Shown: positions 14,931 to 23,400, counted from the stretch's first letter. The stretch: DNA of 34,609 bases from Palsa-739 sp035532535 (GCA_035532535.1 DATKQT010000033.1:1-34609), one strand, 5' to 3'. Numbers and translations are program-made. The notes: generated by a model from the sequence alone, not told the origin.

Positions 14931-15901
14931 ACATCGTCGAGGACATCAAGGCGCGCGGCGCCGAGGCGGTGCGTGAGTGGGCGCTGCGCCTCGACGGTGT
15001 CGAGCCGGCACGCGCGGACCCGTCGGGCGACATTCCGGAGGAGGCAGTGCTGGCGCTCGCCGACCGTGTGCGCCGCTGGCACGAAGTGCAGCGGCCGGCC
15101 GACGTGCGGCTCGAGGTCGAGCCCGGCGTCGAGCTCGAGCGCCGTTGGATCTCGCTCGACTCTGTCGGCGTCTATGTGCCGCGTGGGCTCGTGTCGACGC
15201 TCGTCATGTGCGCCGTGCCTGCACAGGTCGCGGGCGTGCGGCGCCTCGTCGTCTGTACGCCTCCCGAGGGCGCGGGCCTCGTTGCGCGCGCCGCGGAGCT
15301 GCTCGGGATCGACGAGGTGTGGGCGCTCGGCGGGCCGCAGGCGATCGGCCACCTCGCGTATGTCGAGTGTGTGGACAAGATCATCGGGCCGGGAGGCCCG
15401 TACGTGAACGACGCGAAGCTCGCGGTCGCGCGCGACGTCGCCATCGACCTACCGGCGGGGCCATCGGAGGTCGTTGTCGTCCTCGGTGCCGGCGGCGACC
15501 GCCGGCTCGCCGAGCTCGAGGTCGCGGCCCAGGCCGAGCATGGGCACGAAGCCGTCTGCCGCATCGTCTCCACGTTGGAGGAGGCCGAGGCGATCGCGCC
15601 CGAGCACCTCGTCCTGCTCGGCGACGCGACGGCGCTCGCTTCGCAGGTCCGCAACGCCGGCGCCGTCTTCGTCGGTGAGTGGTCGCCGGTGGCGAGCGGC
15701 GATCTCGGCACCGGCGCGAATCACGTCCTCCCGACGGGCGGCTGGGCGCGCCGCGTCGGCGGCCTCGGACTGGAGGCATTCCTCAAGCCGATCACCGTTC
15801 AGCGGCTCACCGAGGATGGGCTGGCCCGCGTCCGCCCGACAGTGCAGGCGCTCGCAGCACTCGAAGGCTTGCCCGCGCACGCCGAGGCGGTGCAGCGGTG
15901 A
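14927..15901 (+). CDS. hisD: Histidinol dehydrogenase, compact form
   Basis: The product has 324 residues, against about 430 in most bacteria. About 40 N-terminal residues and roughly 50 residues between the QAEHG and PEHLV motifs are missing. The key residues of the E. coli enzyme all have counterparts: zinc ligands in AAQAEHGHE (Gln, His), ASGDLGTGANHVLPT (Asp) and LPAHAEAV (His), and the catalytic Glu-His pair in APEHLVL. It oxidises L-histidinol to histidine in two NAD-dependent steps, the last reactions of the pathway. GTG 14927 overlaps the hisG stop, and the stop overlaps the hisCB start (GTGA both times). The frame is uninterrupted, so the shortening looks evolved rather than caused by mutation. 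Confidence 0.92.
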   Translation: MNIVEDIKARGAEAVREWALRLDGVEPARADPSGDIPEEAVLALADRVRRWHEVQRPADVRLEVEPGVELERRWISLDSVGVYVPRGLVSTLVMCAVPAQVAGVRRLVVCTPPEGAGLVARAAELLGIDEVWALGGPQAIGHLAYVECVDKIIGPGGPYVNDAKLAVARDVAIDLPAGPSEVVVVLGAGGDRRLAELEVAAQAEHGHEAVCRIVSTLEEAEAIAPEHLVLLGDATALASQVRNAGAVFVGEWSPVASGDLGTGANHVLPTGGWARRVGGLGLEAFLKPITVQRLTEDGLARVRPTVQALAALEGLPAHAEAVQR

Positions 15902-17409
15902 GAGCGCTCTCGCCCGAGTTCGCCGAGTATCAGTGGGCGCCGTCGACGGCCGAGCTCGCAGGCCGCGCGGGGCTCGATCCGGTGCAGATCTTGCGGTTCG
16001 ACGGCAACGTCCCGCCGCTGCCGCTCCCAAGCTCGCGTCCCGCGGCGATCGCATCAGCGCTCGCGCGCGTGAACGAATACGCGCACGGCGGCCATCCGTT
16101 CATCCGCGAGGCGATCGCCGAGTACGCGGGCGTCGAGACCGAGAACGTCGTCCTCGGCGCCGGCGCGGACGACCTCATCCTGCTCGTTGCGCGCTCGTTC
16201 GCCGGCCCCGGCGACACCGTCGCAATCCCGTCCGCGCCGACGTACCCGCTGTTCCGGGTTGCCGCTCAGCTCGCCGGCGCCGAGGTCGGCGACGAGGCGC
16301 CGGTGCTCACGTTCGCGTGCCGGCCCGGGAATCCGACCGGCGCGCTCGAGCCGCTCCCGTCCGCGCGCCCGCTCGTCGTCGACGAGGCGTACTTCGAGTA
16401 CGCGGACGATCCGGGCGCCGTCGGGCTCATCGACGACGGTGTCATCGTCCTCCGGACGTTCTCGAAGATCTTCGCGCTCGCGGGCGCGCGCGTCGGCTAC
16501 GCGCTCGCATCGCGGGAGGTCGCCGCCGAGCTGAACGCGCGCCAGGCGCCGGACCCCGTATCGTCGCTCTCGGTCGCGCTCGCGCTCGCCGCGCTCGCGT
16601 CGCCGCCGGATCCGGCGCCCGTGATCGAGGAACGCGAGCGCCTCGCCGCGGAGCTGCGCGGACTCGGCTTCGCCCCGCTGCCGTCGCGTGCCAACTTCGT
16701 CTACGTGCCGGTCGCCGACCCCGGCGCGGTCGCGGCCACGCTCCTCGCCGCCGGTTGCGTGGTGCGGGTGTTCGAGGACGCCGTTCGCATCTCCGTGCGC
16801 GACCGCGAGGACGACGACCTGCTCCTCGCGGCTCTTGCCGGGGAACCGCCGGCGCAGAAGCGTCGCGCCCGTTCCGTGCGGACGACCGTCGAGACGACCA
16901 TGCGGGTGCGGCTCGCGCTCGACGGCGCCAGCCGCGTGCGTGTCGGCACCGGCGCGGGCCTGTATGACCATTTCCTCGAGCAACTTGCGTTCCACGCCGG
17001 CTTCGACCTCGTGCTCGAAGGCAACGGCGATCTCGAGACCGGTGCGCACCACACTGCCGAGGACGCGGCGATTGCACTCGGCGAGGCGTTCGACCGCGCG
17101 CTCGGGGATCGCAAGGGGATCGCGCGCTACGGCGACGCGGTCGTGGTCATGGACGACGCGCGAGCGAGCGCCGCTGTCGATCTCGGCGGCCGCCCGCATA
17201 CGAGGATCATCATCGACCCTGCCGTCGAACTTGCGCCGCACGTGCTCGCGAGCTTCGCGAACAACGCGCGCATCGGTTTGCACGTCGAGTCGACCGGCGA
17301 CGACGCACATCACGTCGCCGAAGCGGCGTTCAAGGCCACGGGCCGCGCGCTGCGCGCCGCCGTGCGGAGCGAGGGCGACGTGCTTCCGTCCACGAAGGGC
17401 CTGATGTGA
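15898..17409 (+). CDS. hisCB: HisC-HisB fusion: histidinol-P aminotransferase / imidazoleglycerol-P dehydratase
   Basis: One 503-residue frame carries two enzymes. Residues about 1-315 are a PLP aminotransferase (HisC): GNVPPLPLP, CRPGNPTGA, VVDEAYFEY, the Schiff-base Lys in TFSKIFALAGARVGY, and VRISVR. Residues about 325-503 are HisB dehydratase: AGLYDHFLEQLAFHAGFD, GAHHTAEDAAIALGEAFDRA, DDAHHVAEAAFKATGRALR and the end STKGLM, with the two metal-binding HHxxE motifs. A short basic linker (EPPAQKRRARSVRTTVET) joins them without a stop. The two act at steps 7 (HisC) and 6 (HisB). GTG 15898 overlaps the hisD stop. GTG 16876 could give some separate HisB. No histidinol-phosphate phosphatase is present, so that step must be supplied elsewhere. 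Confidence 0.92.
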   Translation: MRALSPEFAEYQWAPSTAELAGRAGLDPVQILRFDGNVPPLPLPSSRPAAIASALARVNEYAHGGHPFIREAIAEYAGVETENVVLGAGADDLILLVARSFAGPGDTVAIPSAPTYPLFRVAAQLAGAEVGDEAPVLTFACRPGNPTGALEPLPSARPLVVDEAYFEYADDPGAVGLIDDGVIVLRTFSKIFALAGARVGYALASREVAAELNARQAPDPVSSLSVALALAALASPPDPAPVIEERERLAAELRGLGFAPLPSRANFVYVPVADPGAVAATLLAAGCVVRVFEDAVRISVRDREDDDLLLAALAGEPPAQKRRARSVRTTVETTMRVRLALDGASRVRVGTGAGLYDHFLEQLAFHAGFDLVLEGNGDLETGAHHTAEDAAIALGEAFDRALGDRKGIARYGDAVVVMDDARASAAVDLGGRPHTRIIIDPAVELAPHVLASFANNARIGLHVESTGDDAHHVAEAAFKATGRALRAAVRSEGDVLPSTKGLM

Positions 17410-17939
17410 AGACCGTCGCGATCGCACGCTACGGCGCCGGCAACGTCCGGTCTGTCGAGCTTGCGATGCGTCGCCTGGGTGCCGAGATGACGGACGACCT
17501 CGAGCGTGCAGACCTGGCGGTGCTTCCCGGCGTTGGCTCCGCACGGTCGGCGATGGACGGGCTCGGGCCGGCGGCCGACGTCTTGCGCGCACGCCAAGCG
17601 GCCGGCCGGCCGATCCTCGGCATCTGCCTGGGCCTCCAGCTTGCGCTCGACGAGAGCGAGGAGGACGGCGGGGTCGCCGGGCTCGGGATCGTGCCGGGCC
17701 GTGCGGTGCGGCTACAGGCGGAACGTGTCCCGCGCATCGGCTGGGCGAGGGTCGAGCCCGGCGGCGAGGCGTACTGGTTCGCGCACTCGTACGAGGCGGT
17801 GACCGACGCGACGGTGGCGACGAGCGAGGGTCACGCCGCGATCGTCGAGCACGGCTCCTTCGTCGGGGTGCAGTTCCATCCCGAGAAGAGCGGCATCGCC
17901 GGTCAACGGTTTCTGGAGCAATGCCTCTCCCGCGGCTGA
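17406..17939 (+). CDS. hisH: Imidazole glycerol phosphate synthase, glutaminase subunit
   Basis: The product has 177 residues, a class I glutamine amidotransferase slightly shorter than usual (about 200). The nucleophile is in GICLGLQLALDESEE, here GICLGLQL (Cys near residue 76), and the His-Glu pair is in VQFHPEKSG. YGAGNVRS at the N-terminus and LPGVGSARSAMD forming the oxyanion region are typical. HisH releases ammonia from glutamine and channels it to HisF, which makes imidazole-glycerol phosphate and AICAR. The GTG start overlaps the hisCB stop by 4 nt, and the 3' end overlaps hisF by 19 nt, which suits equal production of the two subunits. Confidence 0.94.
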   Translation: MKTVAIARYGAGNVRSVELAMRRLGAEMTDDLERADLAVLPGVGSARSAMDGLGPAADVLRARQAAGRPILGICLGLQLALDESEEDGGVAGLGIVPGRAVRLQAERVPRIGWARVEPGGEAYWFAHSYEAVTDATVATSEGHAAIVEHGSFVGVQFHPEKSGIAGQRFLEQCLSRG

Positions 17940-18655
17940 TCCCCTGTCTCGACGTGGCCGGCGGGCGCGTCGTCAAGGGCGTGCGCTTCCGGCAGCTGCG
18001 CGACGTCGGCGACCCGGTCGAGCTCGGTGCGGCCTACTCCGACGGCGGCGCGGACGAGCTCGTGTTCCTCGACATCTCGGCCACCATCACGTCCAGGGTC
18101 GCGGCGGCCGGCGTCGCAGCGCGTGTCGCCGAGCACGTGACCATTCCCTTCACCTTCGGCGGCGGCATCCGCTCCGTCGCGGACGCGACCACGCTGCTCG
18201 AGGCCGGCGCCGACAAGATCAGCATCAACTCGGCCGCGCTCGCCCGTCCCGAGCTGATCGAGGAGCTCGCGCGCGCGCTCGGGAGCCAGGCGGTCGTCGT
18301 CGCCATCGACACGGAGGGCGGGCGCGTGCGCTCGCACGCCGCAACGCGCGACGCCGCGCGCGACACGGTCGCGTGGGCGCAGGAGTGCGAACAGCGTGGC
18401 GCAGGCGAGCTGCTCGTCACGTCGATCGATCGAGACGGGATGCAGGACGGCTACGACCTCGACCAGCTCGCGGCGCTGCGCGACGCCGTGTCGCTCCCCG
18501 TCATTGCCTCAGGTGGCGCCGGCAACGCGCGTCACGTGGCGGAGGCACTCGAGGTGTCGCAGGCGGCGCTCCTCGCATCCATTCTCCACGAGGATCCCGC
18601 ACGGCTCGTGTCGCTGCGAACAGAGCTCAAGGAGCTCGGCGTATGCCTCCGCTGA
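17921..18655 (+). CDS. hisF: Imidazole glycerol phosphate synthase, cyclase subunit
   Basis: The product has 244 residues and a (beta/alpha)8 barrel. The catalytic Asp at the N-terminus is in IPCLDVAGGRVVKGVRF, here CLDVAGGRVVKG (about residues 9-20). The second catalytic Asp is in VVAIDTEGG (about 130). Phosphate sites are FGGGIRS and ASGGAGN. It closes the imidazole ring using ammonia from HisH. ATG 17921 lies inside the hisH end, and the gene overlaps hisIE by 13 nt. Part of the barrel after VAIDTEGG is a few residues shorter than the E. coli protein. Confidence 0.95.
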   Translation: MPLPRLIPCLDVAGGRVVKGVRFRQLRDVGDPVELGAAYSDGGADELVFLDISATITSRVAAAGVAARVAEHVTIPFTFGGGIRSVADATTLLEAGADKISINSAALARPELIEELARALGSQAVVVAIDTEGGRVRSHAATRDAARDTVAWAQECEQRGAGELLVTSIDRDGMQDGYDLDQLAALRDAVSLPVIASGGAGNARHVAEALEVSQAALLASILHEDPARLVSLRTELKELGVCLR

Positions 18656-19185
18656 AGGCAGCGATCGTGCAGGACGCCGGCGACGGCCGCGTGCTCATGC
18701 TCGCCTGGATGGACGCCGAGGCGGAGCGATTGACGCGCGAAACCGGCGAGGCATGGTTCTGGAGCCGCTCGCGCGAGAAGCTGTGGCGCAAGGGCGAGAC
18801 GTCGGGGAACGTCCTGCATGTCGAAGAGATTCGCGACGACTGCGACGGCGACGCGCTGCTCCTGCGCGTCCGTCCGGCGGGCCCGGTGTGCCACACGGGG
18901 GCGCGCTCGTGCTTCGCACCCGCGCTCTGGCGGACGATCTCGGAGCGGAAGCAGGAGCGCCCAGAGGGCTCGTACGTCGTCTCGCTGCTCGACGCCGGCG
19001 TCGCGCGGTGCGCGCAGAAGGTCGGCGAGGAGGCGGTCGAGACGGGCCTCGCAGCTGTTTCCGGCGACCGCGAGGCACTCGTCTCCGAGGCGGCAGACCT
19101 CGTGTTCCACCTGTACGTCCTGCTCGCGGCAGCCGGCGTCGACGTCACAGACGTCGAGGACGAGCTCGCACGCCGCGCCGAATAG
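18643..19185 (+). CDS. hisIE: Bifunctional phosphoribosyl-AMP cyclohydrolase / phosphoribosyl-ATP pyrophosphatase
   Basis: The product has 180 residues in two domains. Residues 1-100 are HisI, with VLMLAWMDAEA, TSGNVLHV and the metal site DDCDGDALLLRV, then CHTGARSCF. Residues about 105-180 are HisE, with SYVVSLLDAGVARCAQKVGEE, here given by AQKVGEEAVE, and SEAADLVFHLYVLLA. The fused enzyme carries out steps 2 and 3 of histidine synthesis. The fusion is common in bacteria but less usual in actinobacteria, where hisI and hisE are often separate. ATG 18643 lies within the end of hisF. Its TAG stop overlaps the proposed hutH -10. Confidence 0.94.
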   Translation: MPPLKAAIVQDAGDGRVLMLAWMDAEAERLTRETGEAWFWSRSREKLWRKGETSGNVLHVEEIRDDCDGDALLLRVRPAGPVCHTGARSCFAPALWRTISERKQERPEGSYVVSLLDAGVARCAQKVGEEAVETGLAAVSGDREALVSEAADLVFHLYVLLAAAGVDVTDVEDELARRAE

Positions 19186-19188
19186 AGT
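19183..19188 (+). promoter_or_regulatory. Putative leaderless promoter (-10) of hutH
   Basis: TAGAGT (TANNNT) ends 6 nt before the hutH GTG at 19195 and contains the hisIE stop codon. No Shine-Dalgarno sequence is present in the 9-nt gap. It would let hut genes be expressed apart from the his operon. Confidence 0.5.
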
Positions 19189-19194
19189 CTCCCC

Positions 19195-20709
19195 GTGACT
19201 CCGGTCGCCCTCACCGGCGACGACCTGACCGTCGCCGACGTCTGGGCCGTCGCCGTCGAACGACGGCCGACCGAGCTGACCGACGCCGCACGCGTGAAGA
19301 TGCGCGCTGCCCGTGACGTGGTCGAACGTGCGGCGCACGGCACCCACGAGCACACGTACGGCGTCAACACCGGCTTCGGCCGCTTCGTCTCGCAGTCGAT
19401 TCCGGAAGAGCTGACCGAGGAACTGCAGCTGAGGCTGCTGCGCTCCCACGCGTGCGGCGTCGGCGAGCCCTATCCGGACGAGGTCGTGCGCGCGGCGATG
19501 CTCCTGCGCGCGAACACGCTGGCAAAGGGGAACTCGGGCGCGCACATTGCGACGGTCGAGCTCTTGCTCGCGTGCCTCGACCGCGGCATCGTCCCGGTCG
19601 TTCCGGCGCGGGGGAGCGTCGGCGCGTCCGGCGACCTCGCACCGCTCGCACATCTCGCGCTTCCGCTCGTCGGGGAAGGCGAGGCCCTTCTCGGCGGCGA
19701 GCGCATGCCGGGCCTCGAAGCGCTGACGCGCGTCGGTCTCGAGCCGGTGCAGCTCGCCGCGAAGGAGGGCCTCTCCCTCATCAACGGCACCCAGTTCATG
19801 GCGGCATTCACCGCGCTCGGGCTCGTGCGCGCGCGGAGGCTCGCGCACGCCGCCGACGTCGCGTGCGCGCAGTCGCTCGAGGCACTGCAGGGATCGCGCA
19901 CGTCGTTTCTGCCGGAGATCCACGCGCTTCGCCCTCTGCGCGGGCAAGCGGCATCAGCGGCGCACGTGATCGAGTTGCTCGAAGGCTCCGCGATCATCGA
20001 GTCGCACCGCTGGTGCGACAAGGTGCAGGATGCGTATTCGCTGCGCTGCGCGCCGCAGGTGCACGGCGCGTCACGCGACCTGCTCGACTACATCGACTAC
20101 ACCATCTCGGTCGAGCTGAACGCGGCGACGGACAACCCGCTCGTTCTCGTCGAGGAGGAGGCGCTCGTCTCCAACGGCAACTTCCACGGCCAGCCGCTCG
20201 CTTTCGCGCTCGACGTTATGGCGATGGCGACGGCCGAGCTCGCGTCGATCTCCGAGCGCCGCGTCGAGCGCCTCGTGAACCCGAACTTGTCCGACGGCTT
20301 GCCTGCGTTCCTGACGAGCGAGGGCGGGTTGAACAGCGGGTTCATGATTCCCCAGTACGTGGCTGCATCCCTCGTCTCAGAGAACAAGGTGCTTGCGCAT
20401 CCGGCATCGGTGGATTCGATTCCGACGAGCGCCGGGCAGGAGGATCACGTGTCGATGGGAAACGCGGCAGGACTCAAGGCGTGGCAGGTGCTCGCGAACT
20501 GCGAGAACGCGCTCGCGATCGAGCTGCTCGCCGGCGCACAGGGCGTCGAATTCCTCGCGCCGCTGGAGCCCGGGGTCGGCGTTCGCGCTGCGCGTGCATT
20601 CGTTCGGGAGCTCTCGCCGCGGCTGAAGGACGACCGCTCTCTCGCTCCCGACATCGAGGCCGTGGCCGCCGCGATTCGCGACGGATCGCTCGAGAGGGCC
20701 GTCGGGTGA
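19195..20709 (+). CDS. hutH: Histidine ammonia-lyase
   Basis: The product has 504 residues, normal length. The Ala144-Ser145-Gly146 triad in GSVGASGDLAPLAHL forms the MIO electrophile that removes ammonia from L-histidine to give urocanate. Other landmarks are YGVNTGFGRF, GNSGAHIATVEL, KEGLSLINGTQFM and the QDAYSLRC-like stretch DAYSLRCAPQVHG. Start GTG 19195 follows a TANNNT hexamer by 6 nt, and the stop overlaps hutU (GTGA). The enzyme destroys the product of the biosynthetic genes immediately upstream, so the two sets must be regulated separately. Confidence 0.96.
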   Translation: MTPVALTGDDLTVADVWAVAVERRPTELTDAARVKMRAARDVVERAAHGTHEHTYGVNTGFGRFVSQSIPEELTEELQLRLLRSHACGVGEPYPDEVVRAAMLLRANTLAKGNSGAHIATVELLLACLDRGIVPVVPARGSVGASGDLAPLAHLALPLVGEGEALLGGERMPGLEALTRVGLEPVQLAAKEGLSLINGTQFMAAFTALGLVRARRLAHAADVACAQSLEALQGSRTSFLPEIHALRPLRGQAASAAHVIELLEGSAIIESHRWCDKVQDAYSLRCAPQVHGASRDLLDYIDYTISVELNAATDNPLVLVEEEALVSNGNFHGQPLAFALDVMAMATAELASISERRVERLVNPNLSDGLPAFLTSEGGLNSGFMIPQYVAASLVSENKVLAHPASVDSIPTSAGQEDHVSMGNAAGLKAWQVLANCENALAIELLAGAQGVEFLAPLEPGVGVRAARAFVRELSPRLKDDRSLAPDIEAVAAAIRDGSLERAVG

Positions 20710-22400
20710 GCATCACGACCTCGCGCGTCGAAGCGCTGTGCGGAGACCTCTCCCGCATTCGCGCCCCGCGAGGCACGACGCTCAACGCGCGGCAGTGGTC
20801 GACCGAGGCGCCGCTGCGCATGCTGTTGAACAACCTCGATGCCGAGGTCGCCGAGAAGCCGGAGGAGCTCATCGTCTACGGAGGCTCGGGGAAGGCGGCG
20901 CGCAACCACGAGGCGCTGCGCGCGATCGTCGCGACGCTGCTCGAGCTCGGGCCGGACGAGACCCTGCTCGTGCAGTCGGGCAAGCCGGTCGGCGTGCTCG
21001 CCACGCACGAAGGCGCGCCACGCGTGCTCATCGCCAACTCGCTGCTCGTTCCGCGCTGGGCGACGTGGGACGAGTTCCGCCGCCTCGAGGCGCTCGGCCT
21101 GACGATGTTCGGGCAGATGACGGCGGGGTCGTGGATCTACATCGGCACGCAGGGAATCCTCCAGGGCACCTACCAGACGTTCGCCGCCGCCGGCGAGAAG
21201 CACTTCGGCGAGCCGCATCTGCGCGGCCGCACCATCCTGACGGCGGGGCTCGGCGGCATGGGTGGCGCGCAGCCGCTCGCGGGGACGATGGCGGGCGCGG
21301 CGATCCTGTGCGTCGAGGTCGACCCGCATCGCATCGAGCGCCGACTCGAGACGCGCTACCTCGACGAGGCGACGGACTCGCTCGACGACGCGCTCGCGCG
21401 CATCCGCGCGGCCGCGGCCGAGAAGCGTGCGCTGTCGGTCGGACTCCTCGGAAACGCCGCCGACGTCGTGCCGCTGCTTGCCGCACGCGGCGAGCACTTC
21501 GACCTCGTCACCGATCAGACGGCCGCACACGATCCGCTCAACGGGTACGTGCCGGGCGGATACACGGTCGACGAGGCCAGAACGTTGCGCACGTCCGATC
21601 CGGACGAGTACCTGCGGCTTGCGCGTGCGTCGATCGCGGCGCACGTCGAGGGCATGCTCGAGTACGTCCGGCGCGGAGCAGCTGTTTTCGATTATGGCAA
21701 CAACCTGCGCGGGGAGGCCCGTGAAGCCGGGGTGACGGAGGCGTTCTCATACCCGGGCTTCGTCCCGGCCTATATCCGGCCGCTGTTCTGTCGCGGGATC
21801 GGGCCGTTTCGCTGGGCGGTGCTGTCCGGCGACCCGGCCGACATCGCGGCGATCGACGCCGAGCTGCAGACGCTTTTCCCGGATGATGCGCTCCTGCAGC
21901 GGTGGCTCGAGCTCGCACCGGGTCGCGTCGCGTTCCAGGGGCTGCCGGCGCGCATCTGCTGGCTCGGCTTCGGCGACCGCGCGAAGGCGGGGCTCGCGAT
22001 CAACGAGCTCGTGCGGAGGGGAGCGGTGAAGGCTCCCGTCGTCATCGGGCGCGACCATCTCGACGCGGGATCCGTCGCTTCGCCCTACCGCGAGACCGAG
22101 TCGATGCGCGACGGCTCGGACGCGATCGCCGACTGGCCGATCCTCAACGCGCTCGTCAACGTCGCCGCGGGTGCGACCTGGGTGAGCGTGCACCACGGCG
22201 GAGGCGTCGGCATGGGGAACGCGATCCACGCGGGCATGGTCGTGGTCGCCGACGGCACCGACGACGCGGCGGAACGGCTCGAGCGCGTGCTCACGACCGA
22301 CCCGGCTACCGGAGTGCTCCGCCATGCGGACGCCGGCTACCCGGAGGCGATCGAGGCTGCACGCGAGGGCGGCCTGCGCCTGCCGGCCACGGAGGCCTGA
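20706..22400 (+). CDS. hutU: Urocanate hydratase (urocanase)
   Basis: The product has 564 residues, as expected. It converts urocanate to imidazolonepropionate using tightly bound NAD. Landmarks are VYGGSGKAARN near the N-terminus, LIANSLLVPRWATWDEF, GGMGGAQPLAGTMAG in the NAD-binding domain (about 180-195), DQTAAHDPLNGYVPGG, PLFCRGIGPFRWA with the conserved Cys, and HHGGGVGMGNAIHAG. GTG 20706 overlaps the hutH stop by 4 nt. The next hut gene, hutI, lies 3.2 kb further on, beyond a redox gene cassette with its own regulatory region. Confidence 0.96.
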   Translation: MSITTSRVEALCGDLSRIRAPRGTTLNARQWSTEAPLRMLLNNLDAEVAEKPEELIVYGGSGKAARNHEALRAIVATLLELGPDETLLVQSGKPVGVLATHEGAPRVLIANSLLVPRWATWDEFRRLEALGLTMFGQMTAGSWIYIGTQGILQGTYQTFAAAGEKHFGEPHLRGRTILTAGLGGMGGAQPLAGTMAGAAILCVEVDPHRIERRLETRYLDEATDSLDDALARIRAAAAEKRALSVGLLGNAADVVPLLAARGEHFDLVTDQTAAHDPLNGYVPGGYTVDEARTLRTSDPDEYLRLARASIAAHVEGMLEYVRRGAAVFDYGNNLRGEAREAGVTEAFSYPGFVPAYIRPLFCRGIGPFRWAVLSGDPADIAAIDAELQTLFPDDALLQRWLELAPGRVAFQGLPARICWLGFGDRAKAGLAINELVRRGAVKAPVVIGRDHLDAGSVASPYRETESMRDGSDAIADWPILNALVNVAAGATWVSVHHGGGVGMGNAIHAGMVVVADGTDDAAERLERVLTTDPATGVLRHADAGYPEAIEAAREGGLRLPATEA

Positions 22401-22402
22401 AG

Positions 22403-22458
22403 CTCACAGGACACTCACAGGTGGCGCTCACAGGCGGCTCACTGAGCATGGCGAAACT
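22403..22458 (+). promoter_or_regulatory. Direct-repeat operator and promoter of the apbE redox cassette
   Basis: CTCACAGG occurs at 22403, 22414 and 22427, followed by CTCACTGA at 22438. Start-to-start distances are 11, 13 and 11 bp, so the repeats form two 11-bp-period pairs on one DNA face. That is the layout bound by OmpR/PhoP-type response regulators; mycobacterial PhoP recognises TCACAGC direct repeats. GAAACT (22453-22458), a weak TANNNT-like -10, ends 6 nt before the apbE ATG, so the repeats overlap the -35 position as expected for an activator. Confidence 0.6.
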
Positions 22459-22464
22459 CGAACC

Positions 22465-23400
22465 ATGCATCCCGCTACGGCCTCGTTCTCCGCGCTGGGC
22501 ACCACCGCTGAGATCACCACGCTCGACGCGGCGTCGTTGTCCGATGCGATTGACGTCCTCGAGCGCGAGCTCGACGCGATCGACCTGGCGTGCAGCCGCT
22601 TCCGCGCCGACTCCGAGATCTCGCGTCTCGCCGGCAGCGGTGGCCGGTGGATGCCGGCAAGCCGGCTGCTGCGCCAGGCACTCGCAGCGGGGGTGGACGC
22701 CGCGGCGGCCACCGGCGGCGCAGTCGACCCCACTGTGGGCGGGTCGATGCGCGCCCTCGGCTGGGACGCCGACTTCCGCGTCGTCATCTCCCGGCGCCGG
22801 CCCGCGCGGATCGAGCTCGTCCCCGCGGCCGACTGGCGGCGCATCGAGATCGACGACGAGCGTCGGCGCGTACGTGTGCCGGCCGGCGTCTTCGTCGACC
22901 TTGGTGCGACCGCGAAGGCGCTCGCCGCCGACCGTGCGGCCGCCGCGGCGTTCCGCGCCACCGGCTCCTCCGTTCTCGTGAACCTCGGCGGCGATATCGC
23001 CGTCGCAGGGCCGGCGCCCGCCGGCGGCTGGCCGATCCTCGTCACCGACGACCATCGCGCTCCCTCCGTGGCGGACGGTCAAACGGTGGCGATCGCCGCC
23101 GGCGGGCTCGCCACCTCGAGCACGACCGTTCGCCGCTGGCGCACGACCGAGGGCATCGCGCATCACATCCTCGACCCGCGCACCGGAAGGCCGGCGGCGG
23201 AGGTCTGGCGCACGGTCAGCGTCGCCGCCTCGACGTGTGTCGGCGCGAACACCGCATCGACCGCCTCCGTGGTCCTCGGTCAGGACGCGCCGCGCTGGCT
23301 CGAGAGCGCCGGCGTTGCCGCCCGCCTCGTCCGCCCTGACGGCCGCGTCGTCCTCACGGGTGGTTGGCCTGAACAGAAAGAGCTCCAGTGCGCAGCCTGA
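22465..23400 (+). CDS. apbE: FAD:protein FMN transferase (ApbE family)
   Basis: The product has 311 residues. Features are FSALGTTAEI at the N-terminus, the FAD-binding region with CSRFRADSEISRL, VDPTVGGSMRALGWD, FVDLGATAKALAADRAA, VNLGGDIAVAG, and HHILDPRTGRPA near the metal site. ApbE enzymes attach FMN covalently to Thr or Ser of target redox proteins, usually outside the cell membrane. No signal peptide or lipobox is visible, so it may act in the cytoplasm. No protein in this window has an obvious flavinylation motif, so its target is not identified. It is the first gene of a five-gene run with overlapping starts, behind a direct-repeat operator. Confidence 0.88.
   Translation: MHPATASFSALGTTAEITTLDAASLSDAIDVLERELDAIDLACSRFRADSEISRLAGSGGRWMPASRLLRQALAAGVDAAAATGGAVDPTVGGSMRALGWDADFRVVISRRRPARIELVPAADWRRIEIDDERRRVRVPAGVFVDLGATAKALAADRAAAAAFRATGSSVLVNLGGDIAVAGPAPAGGWPILVTDDHRAPSVADGQTVAIAAGGLATSSTTVRRWRTTEGIAHHILDPRTGRPAAEVWRTVSVAASTCVGANTASTASVVLGQDAPRWLESAGVAARLVRPDGRVVLTGGWPEQKELQCAA

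Noticed and set aside
16876..17409. Separate hisB gene starting at GTG 16876
   Set aside because: There is no stop codon between the HisC and HisB regions and no ribosome site, so a fusion is simpler. An internal start cannot be excluded and is mentioned in the gene entry.
19452..20705. Long in-frame extension upstream of hutU
   Set aside because: It overlies hutH in another frame and encodes Arg/Ala-rich low-complexity sequence. The conserved HutU N-terminus begins at GTG 20706.
22403..22446. CRISPR-like array or transposon repeats
   Set aside because: Repeats are only 8 bp with 3-5 bp gaps, with no spacers, cas genes or inverted ends. Spacing at about one helical turn fits a regulator site.
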